DNA from: Halichondria panicea
Taxonomy: Eukaryota > Porifera > Demospongiae > Suberitida > Halichondriidae
DNA: 64,000 nucleotides
Assembly (NCBI RefSeq): GCF_963675165.1
Contig: NC_087389.1
Coordinates: forward strand, 4,338,830 to 4,402,829
Direction: 5' to 3'
Under the pieces are notes generated by a model. It was not told the DNA's origin. It did no database searches and saw only the letters and a list, made by a program, of their open reading frames with translations. Below are positions 56,912-64,000 of this stretch, piece after piece (the stretch's first letter is position 1; each line of letters opens with the position of its first letter). The position numbers and the translations under genes are program-made.

Positions 56912-58719
56912 TTCATGGTGAATCTTGATTTTGCTACACACATTGTATCACATGCACAAAAGTGGGTATATCAGTGGTGTTTCTAGGAAATGCAGTATAG
57001 GAAGGCATGCAAAAAAATTAAACGCCCATACACGAGAAGCCACACCCTCTTTTCCTGCGCAGGACAACGTTTTAAAGGTGTGGTCTCAATCATTAAACAT
57101 GCAAAAGCTATAGCTTTCAATCTGAAAAGCTAGTGCTGCTCACCGTTTATGAATAGCTCCCGGATAAATGGTAAGTTACAGTATAGCTTCGCACCCTGAG
57201 CCCCTTGTTATAATTATATAGATCGATACGCCACTGAGTATATGCATATATATGTATTACTGCATGCATGTACAGCAGGAAATAGCAGCCTTTTGCAGCC
57301 TATATATAATACACAAGTTATACAGTGCCTGTAACCTAGAGAGTAGAATACCACACATTTGTGAATATTTTGGTACATAAATGTGAATATCTTGACATTA
57401 AAACATTTCTAAAAATGAAACTTTTTGTAACTTTAGAGTTATTCCGAGCTCCAAACTATTAACCACTTCCCAGACTATACAGCCTGCATCAACTGTTCTT
57501 GTAAGTAAACGTTACTTTTCTTGCTAAAGTGAACTAGATTATAATTATAGGTTCTGTCTTTTCAAATTTTGTAGAATCAAAAGTGGCCAAAATATAGCTA
57601 TACGCTAATTTTCCTTTCCGTTTGGCCCTAATAAAAGTGCAAGCTTAGGCTAGAATTAAAGTAATTGTGGTTTAAATTTGCTGTTTGTCAATTCTCTGAT
57701 GCAAGTACACTGCAATTCACTGTACAAATGAAGCGACCTTGACTACCTTTACCTGCATGCAGTGCAAGCAACAACCACAAAAATAATATCCACGAAATGA
57801 TTAAATGTTGCTCAACCACGAATTTTTTATCCCCGAAAATTACCCGCTATACGAAAAGATAAAAGTACGTTATTTTAATAACTGCTTACCTATACCGAAT
57901 GATTCTCACTAAAATTTCATTTGCTATATATACCTCACCCGATTCACATACAGATTTCTGCAGCAGGTTCTCCCCACTGACCTCCTCTTTTTCATTAGTA
58001 ACCCAATCCAGCCATATATACTCTAGTGAAACCCCTCCCCTTCTTTCAAACAATTACCGGAATATGCAGGAGACCCTTAATGTTTTCGGCATCCTCAAAG
58101 TACCGCATGCACTCTCTTCCTCTCTATATCGTTTGTTATAGTATGCATTTTACTGTGCTAATTCACTCCTTGTCCACGTATGCATTCGCTTTGCTAAGAA
58201 TTTAGAGCTATAATAATTATGTAAACTCCCACCCTTCACAACATACCACGGTATAGTTAAGCCTCCCTCTACAGCAAGTATATAGAAGAGCACTTGCTGT
58301 TGCATGTGAGCTAATTTTGAGCGTAGAAAATCCTTCGCAACATTTCCATGGTTTCATTGAGTGTAACCATTCATGGTCATTGCAAGCTCTATGCACTTCT
58401 CAGTAATGATTGTGTACTGTACACAAGCTTGTAGATATAATCATTGTGCCCTTAGAACCATATACAAATTACACGTATGATTGCATTCCTGGTGTCGTAG
58501 TGCACACTTACCATTACGTGGTTTATACGCTTACATGTTCGTGACCAGTGACGTGCGAACATTCGGTTCTTATATGTGTGTGGATTCAATTGAATGAACA
58601 GTGTGTACTCACAATTATAATTATAGCAGCTAATAATTATAAGTGGGCTAGTATATAGTTCTCTAGAAGAGAAAATTACAGTATAGAAACTACTGAGCAA
58701 GCAAGGAGTGATAATTATA
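56912..58719. other. Intergenic region before gene E
   Basis: AT-rich; holds half of a gggtaattttcg-family foldback at about 57800-57855 (ccccgaaaattacccgctat). From about 58540 it weakly resembles the upstream block of genes A, B and D (gtgacgtgcgaacattcggt, gattcaattgaatgaac), but the palindromic motif is degenerate. Confidence 0.5.
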
Positions 58720-59898
58720 ATGGAAGTTATCAGTCACGCAAATGCTGCATATGGTCTTACAAGTAAAGTTGGGGAGGTGCATGTTTACGAATCAGTGCCA
58801 CAGCAACGTAGTATCCTCCCACAAGATAACAAAGAAAAAGACCTCGATCCAGCAACAGGCAAAAAAGTATCAGTCAAAGGGAAGAAAGTGCGTGTGAAGT
58901 GCTATGTCCTAGTCACCATCTTAGCTCTAGTGATAGCTGTCCTTTCTCTGATAGTTGCTTTGGTAGGAGTGAGCTTTGCTTCAGTAGAGTTGATTAACCA
59001 GCAAACTCAACTGAGCAACTCAAACCAACAGATTCAAATTCTCTTCCAAGCTGATCGAAACCTTACAGAAATACTGCAATTGCACGTGGGCACTGTAAGT
59101 CATCCAGTCAGCTCTTGCAGTGAAATACCTCAATACAAACCATCTGGAGAATACTGGATTGCAACTAACAGTACTAGCTCTCCTGTTCAAGTCTACTGTG
59201 ACATGAACCCAACAAGCTGTAGCTGCAGCACTGCAGGAGGATGGATGAGGGTAGTCAACCTCGACATGACTGACTCCAACCAAAAATGCCCAGATGGATT
59301 CAGACTGGTGAACAGCACAACACCACCACTGCGTACTTGTGGCAGACCTGGACCAGCAGGATGTGTGTCTACTGCCTATCCAACTTATGGGGTGGAGTAC
59401 TCTCGAGTTTGTGGGAGAGTGATTGGCTATCAAGACAAGACTCCAGATGCTTTTGATCCATATTTCGATAACAGGACACTGTCCATTGATGATGTTTACG
59501 TTGATGGTGTGAGTGTAACTCATGGACAGTCGCCTCGTCAGCATATCTGGACATTCGCTAATGCTCACGATGAAGCACATTCAAATCACTGGGTGTGTCC
59601 CTGCACAAGACCCGATCTTATCTACGCTGGAGTTGTACCTCCCTTCATCGGTCAGAACTACTTCTGTGAAACTGGAAGTCGACAAGCAGCTAGTTATATC
59701 TTTTACCCTGATGATCCACTCTGGGATGGTCATGGATGTGCAAGTGACAGTACTTGCTGTGAGTTCAACAGCCCACCATGGTTCTGCAAGCAACTTCCCC
59801 AGTCGACAAAAGATGATATCGAGTTGAGGATTTGTGGGAATGAAAACATCGAAAATGAAGACATTTTACTACAGCTAGTGGATATCTACATTCATTAA
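58720..59898 (+). CDS. Array gene E: intact type II membrane protein with shorter stalk
   Basis: Intronless, 392 residues. Tail with NAAYGLTSKV and HVYESVPQQ, basic KGKKVRVK, transmembrane helix (LVTILALVIAVLSLIVALVG), then a stalk about 35 residues shorter than in gene D (the repeated ISDLHTHLNNSNQ segment is absent). The ectodomain keeps the complete cysteine pattern: CSEIPQYKPSGEYWI, VYCDMNPTSCSC, CGRPGPAGCVST, SRVCGRVIGYQ, CPCTRPD, YFCETGSRQ, WDGHGC, CCEFNSPPWFCKQLPQ, ELRICGNE. No frame damage. It is the most diverged of the open copies and stands outside the B/D duplication. No clear TATA box was found. Confidence 0.87.
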   Translation: MEVISHANAAYGLTSKVGEVHVYESVPQQRSILPQDNKEKDLDPATGKKVSVKGKKVRVKCYVLVTILALVIAVLSLIVALVGVSFASVELINQQTQLSNSNQQIQILFQADRNLTEILQLHVGTVSHPVSSCSEIPQYKPSGEYWIATNSTSSPVQVYCDMNPTSCSCSTAGGWMRVVNLDMTDSNQKCPDGFRLVNSTTPPLRTCGRPGPAGCVSTAYPTYGVEYSRVCGRVIGYQDKTPDAFDPYFDNRTLSIDDVYVDGVSVTHGQSPRQHIWTFANAHDEAHSNHWVCPCTRPDLIYAGVVPPFIGQNYFCETGSRQAASYIFYPDDPLWDGHGCASDSTCCEFNSPPWFCKQLPQSTKDDIELRICGNENIENEDILLQLVDIYIH

Positions 59899-60158
59899 AT
59901 TTTATATACGTACTTAGCAATAGTTTAGTATTTATATAATAGTGTTGGAGCCACAGCACATATAGTATTAGATTTCTAGAAATTCTCGTATTGTTAGGTC
60001 TAGTTTCATGGTACTGTTAGGTCTAGTTTTCATGGTACTGGTATTTTATGTAGCTAACAGTCGAATTATTTTACTGCAACGTTTACACTCTAGCAATTTT
60101 GTTTACGCATGCAAGCATAGCTACAGCAATTAAGTTTGTACTAAACGTTGCATCAATA

Positions 60159-60400
60159 ATGAATGAAGTTATTAGTCATAGAAATGTTGCGTATGGTATT
60201 AACAGTAACAGAGAGGACAACTCTTATGAAACAGTCTCACCGGATGATAGCACCCTCCCACAAGATAACATAGAAGAGGAGCTCGATCCTACAACAGGCA
60301 AAGAAATGTCGGTCAAAGTGAGAGTGAATCGCTATTTTATATTGGTTCTAGTTAATTTTTTAATTTTATATGATTCAACAAATTTGTGCGGAGGTCAACA
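60159..60400 (+). pseudogene. Array copy F, 5' piece: cytoplasmic tail only
   Basis: ATG then 56 codons of recognisable tail (NVAYGINSNRED, SYETVSPDD, LDPTTGKEMSVKVRV) up to the point where the transmembrane segment should begin; from about 60345 homology is lost and a stop follows at 60405. The remainder of the copy reappears 2.7 kb downstream (63075-63335). Confidence 0.75.
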
Positions 60401-60404
60401 GAAA

Positions 60405-61745
60405 TAGCTATAAATACTAATCTGAGACCTGATACTATAATAAAATACAGACAGAGAACAGTATAGTTAATAACAAAAGAGTCAGAGAGATTATAATTTA
60501 GATTTAAAAGTTTGTAGCGAAATTCCATCCAGATTGAAATTCAGGTTATTCCAGGCTGAGGTAGTACTTAGAAGATTGAAACTGGTTTGTTTTAGCAAAC
60601 TGGACAGATCAATAATTGTTGGGTGTTCTGGTGTCTGTGCGGGTATTGGTGGTATACTTGCTCGAATGGTGGAGATTCAAAGAGCACATCCCCTGAAATG
60701 ATCCTAATGAGTATAAAGAGTAGACATAGGCGTGACATGTTACTGCGATCAGCCAATTTGTCCATATTGCATGAGACTAGTTGTTGGATGTATGAATGCA
60801 ATATTAACTGATTTACACTATCACCTCTCATGTGATCTCTGTTATGTTTGTTCTACTTACGTTTGTCATGTGCTCTTGTGCAATCTACATGTATCAGTGG
60901 AATGTTCTAGAAATTTCCATGTCCATATCTGTGTCTCCCCATGCTCTATTTTTTAGTGTCATTTCTGTTGGTCTCTGCACCACATGGTAAAAAGTCTTTA
61001 TGAGTATTAAGTTGAAGCAAATCTGATCTGTGATCCTATATAGCTAGCATAGACTAGGTTACATTAATTGCCTAGGCTACTGGCTAGCTATAGAACTGTC
61101 TATCTAAGAAAGAACTCAACACTAGTAGTGATTCATAATTTGCGCTCCATGACTTTATGCAAGCTCGCAGTGCATATTTTTGAACATCTTCAATATGTTT
61201 TATTTCTTTATCTAAGTATGGGCTCATACCGGAGATGCATATTGAAGGTGGGGGCGGATAATTGTTTTATAGAGCTTTAGTGGAGTTTCTCGGCTGCTGG
61301 AAAACTGTCGAGTTTCCTGTAGAACATCCTATCAGTTTCTTAGCCTTGCAGATGGTAGCTACATGATTGGCCCAATTTAGGTCTGATGTAAGAGTGACTT
61401 CGTACTTAAATTCGTCTACTTTGAGGAGAGGACAGTTTTTGTTGATGTATAGAGGTGTGTCAGGGTTTGAGGAAGACCTTTTCTTCGAAAACGCCATGTA
61501 ACAGCACTTGAGGCGTTTAGCTTTTGATAATTATCAGATATCCAAGCTGTAACATCCTCTTGCAGTTGTGAGTAGTCCCGCTGTTTTTCTGTACGATGGT
61601 AGAGAGCTGTGTCATCAGCGTATATCACAATGTGTTTACTGATCTATAGTTGTTTGGTCAATGTAAATAAGGGGCCTAGTATCATAGATAGCTACTATCT
61701 ATGCTAGTATGGACCCTTGGGGCACTCCTGATATTACTGGCAGAT
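60405..61745 (-). mobile_element. LINE fragment B: degenerate non-LTR reverse transcriptase 3' part
   Basis: On the - strand: ISGVPQGSIL at about 61730, YADDTALYHR at about 61600, FKYEVTLTSDLNWANHV at about 61400, EDVQKYALRACIKSWSANYE at about 61180, and the C-terminal LSTTSAWNNLNFNLDGISL...FK at about 60560. Several frameshifts and stops. Order and spacing fit the 3' half of a jockey/CR1-type LINE. Confidence 0.8.
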
Positions 61746-61749
61746 GATT

Positions 61750-62390
61750 TGATTCTGCGCCATCCAGTACCACAGCTTGTGGTTAGCAATTTGAGCATGG
61801 TAAGTCTATCTTTGTAGTTCATATCCCAGTTTTGTAGTATATATTTGGTGGCCTTACGCTGGGTTTTTTCCAGGCGAGTTATGTCTTGTAGCAATTAAGT
61901 TCGGATGCCACACTTGAGAACAGTATGTGAAGTGAGATCTAACCAACGTTAGGTAGAGAATTCTTTTGGTGGGACAGGTGTAAGCGTTGAAACAGTACGT
62001 CTTATTAGATTTAGAAAATAGTATGCTTTGGAACAGATTGCATTGCAGTGGTTGGTCCATGGGAGTTTGGTTGTCAAAACAATTCCTAGATCTCTTTGTT
62101 GGTCACTGATTGAAGTTGGTGGCCATTAATAACGTAATTTGTGGTGTTTGTGCAGGCTAGTGAAATTCTGAATGTTGCACATTTGTTGTGGGTAAGAGTG
62201 AGTTTCCATTGGTTGCACCAGGTTGAGATATTGTTAAGTGCAGTTTGTAGGGTATGTTGGCTTTCAGATGAGTCCATACACTGTAGTATCTTAGTGTCAT
62301 CAGCGAAAAGGTATATACTTGGGTTGTATATACTTGGGTTGGCTGTACATGTCGGTAGGTCATTCACATAGATCACAAAGTAAGTAGTAG
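61750..62390 (-). mobile_element. LINE fragment A: second degenerate non-LTR reverse transcriptase
   Basis: On the - strand: IYVNDLPT, LFADDTKILQCMDSS, LNNISTWCNQWKLTLTHNKC at about 62330-62190, then PTKRILYLTLVRSHFTYCSQVWHP and LEKTQRKATKYILQNWDMNY at about 61970-61820, in shifted frames. It abuts fragment B head to tail in the same orientation but is a different family: fragment B repeats the same domain with different sequence. Confidence 0.8.
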
Positions 62391-63070
62391 TCTAAGTATA
62401 TTCCTAGTATACACACATGATAATTATCATGTGCATTATGCAGGCAAAATCGAGGAAACTCAAAGGGTGGGAAATGATTTCATTAATAATGCTCCTTTTT
62501 GGAGGTTATGTTGTTAATAGGTATAGACCTATTGTCGGGTGAAAAATCAGCTTGTTTTGCCCATTCGTTCTCCTCTGGCAGCTGTCTGATTATACGTTCT
62601 GTCTGATAATTGATACTTTACTCTAGCACAGGCTTGCAGTAACAATAATTATATCTATAGGTTTGTCCAGTTCTTTACTGTCTGCTTGAACAGTCCTAGG
62701 ACACAATTACTGGTTGCATGGAGGCATGTCAGAGTTGAGAGGGGCTTTTTTTTCAGTAGAGTTTGAGGTGGACTGCTCGAGTTGCTCTGCAGCTTTGCCT
62801 TTGGGGTAGTGCTGTTTTGCAGCAGTAGCATTGAGAAGAGAGTGTTTTTGCAACGTTAGGGGGGTGGGGCTGCTTTACGAGGAGCCCAACGCCAATTTTG
62901 TGAGTCAAGCCATTCGTCGTGCCAATGACAGTAATCTTGAACGGTCAGATACTGGTGTCTTTGAACAGAGATGCATTAAGCAGCTGTGACCAGTAGTTTT
63001 TGTAGAAGCTGTGGTGTATTAGGGATATAAACTAGTTATAACATGTGCACTCGAGAGATAATGCAATTAA
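62391..63070. repeat. Dispersed repeats inside copy F
   Basis: About 62440-62480 resembles 18450-18490 (caggcagaatcacaggaaaa-type). 62860-63070 is an inverted copy of the element at 14690-14960. No gene. Confidence 0.6.
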
Positions 63071-63335
63071 AAGTGCACGGGTAAAATGCAGAGTTGAACA
63101 ATCAGCAAGCCGTTTAAGTCAGTAGGGAATTTCAAATCAACGCAGCAAATTCAAATATTGAATGTTCAACTATATAAGTGAGGAATCTGAAATTCTACAA
63201 GCTTAAAAACTGAACCACTCGAAGCAACAGATTCAAATTCTTTTCCAAAGCAGATAGCAGATCGAAACATAATAGCGCAATTGGAGGGCATAAGTTATAT
63301 CCAGTCAGCGCTTGCAATGAAATTTCTGTCTAAAA
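63071..63335 (+). pseudogene. Array copy F, 3' piece: stalk remnant
   Basis: Contains gagttgaacaatcagcaag (after-membrane segment), gaagcaacagattcaaattc (SNQQIQILFQ), gatcgaaacataatag and ccagtcagcgcttgcaatga (PVSSC(S/N)EI), all colinear with genes A and E. Ends where SGEYWI should follow; frames are broken. Confidence 0.7.
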
Positions 63336-64000
63336 ACACTTAACATTATTGAAATGAGTACAACAAACATAATGACATGGACAGGTAGGGCAAGCCATTA
63401 TGTATATAGTCTACACAACATGCAGCTTGAACCATAACAGGAAATATTTAAGAACACCTGACCAATTTTTAGTGCTGCTGATCACATGATCTCCAGCGAC
63501 TCTAAAAAGTAGTTACCTCACCATGTTTAATCCACTAAGTGTGCTTTAAGTTGTTAATGAGCGTGCACACTTAAGTGTGGTTTAAAAGCAAATTGAGATA
63601 TTGAATGAAATGGATTCAAATATAGCCAGGTATATAAAACTGGTTTAACAGGTCAAGCTGTACAAATGGCAGGCTGTACACAAGGTTAGAGATCACGTGA
63701 CAGCACTAAATCCTTTAGAACAGCCAAAATCGTGTACTTTAATGCTGGTGCACATGGATGGACTCTTGGTTACATAATGCACTTGCGCATGCACCATGTT
63801 AACCTCAAGTTCATCCTCCTCGCAAACAGATAAAACACTTGACTATAGGTGTTGTCTAAATAATACATAAGCAGAGAATAAGTATAAGTGCATGTTTTTT
63901 CAATATATACAGTGTACCTATGGGTGCATCAGCATTATTTCCTTTTAGAGGTACGTGTTGTAGACTTAGCCGGTCTATTGTTAGGTCTACTTTACATGTA
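63336..64000. other. Right edge, no gene seen
   Basis: AT-rich sequence without recognisable coding or repeat structure. The ectodomain of copy F does not continue here. Confidence 0.45.

Noticed and set aside
62860..63075. Possible continuation of array copy F
   Set aside because: The sequence is an inverted copy of the dispersed repeat at 14690-14960.

Overview
This window is eukaryotic nuclear DNA from an animal: AT-rich, with short GT-AG introns and compact genes in alternating orientation. Several genes are typical of flagellated animals. A tandem family of type II membrane proteins, whose ectodomain I recognise mainly from sponges and cnidarians, suggests an early-branching metazoan, most likely a demosponge. 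That taxonomic call is an inference. Exon boundaries below were read by hand from splice sites, reading-frame phase and remembered family alignments. No search was run.

Left part (1-34.2 kb), conserved gene neighbourhood: a remnant of an RBM5/RBM10-type C-terminus (+); an intronless aerolysin-like pore-forming protein (-); a VWA protein whose VWA domain is split by a long Pro-rich minisatellite (-); VCPKMT (-) divergent from TBC1D19 (+), which carries a divergent U2 snRNA-like gene in an intron; PIERCE2 (-) divergent from an amidohydrolase-fold gene (+); XPC (-); TMEM161 (-) divergent from APIP (+). VCPKMT, TBC1D19, PIERCE2, XPC and APIP reconstruct with consistent phase over every intron to near the usual family length or, for XPC, a shorter complete form. 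Many introns carry foldback MITEs, some nested.

Right part (34.2-64 kb), accessory region: nine copies or fragments of one membrane-protein family. The intact ones have a cytoplasmic tail with two conserved tyrosines, one transmembrane helix, a short stalk, and a Cys/Trp-rich ectodomain that starts like a fibrinogen C-terminal domain. Only two copies are fully open (44992-46248 and 58720-59898). The others carry a single nonsense codon, 4-bp insertions, 5' truncation or a transposon insertion. Upstream of three copies sits a duplicated block with a paired palindromic motif and a TATA box.

Mobile DNA in the right part: a 3.2-kb terminal-inverted-repeat element with a 91-bp satellite array inside, a recent Ty1/copia retrotransposon with 300-bp LTRs and a deleted reverse transcriptase, two degenerate LINE fragments, and many MITEs. 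The paralogous flanks provide empty sites that order the duplications and insertions. The window reads as a stable housekeeping block next to a fast birth-and-death array of surface proteins.
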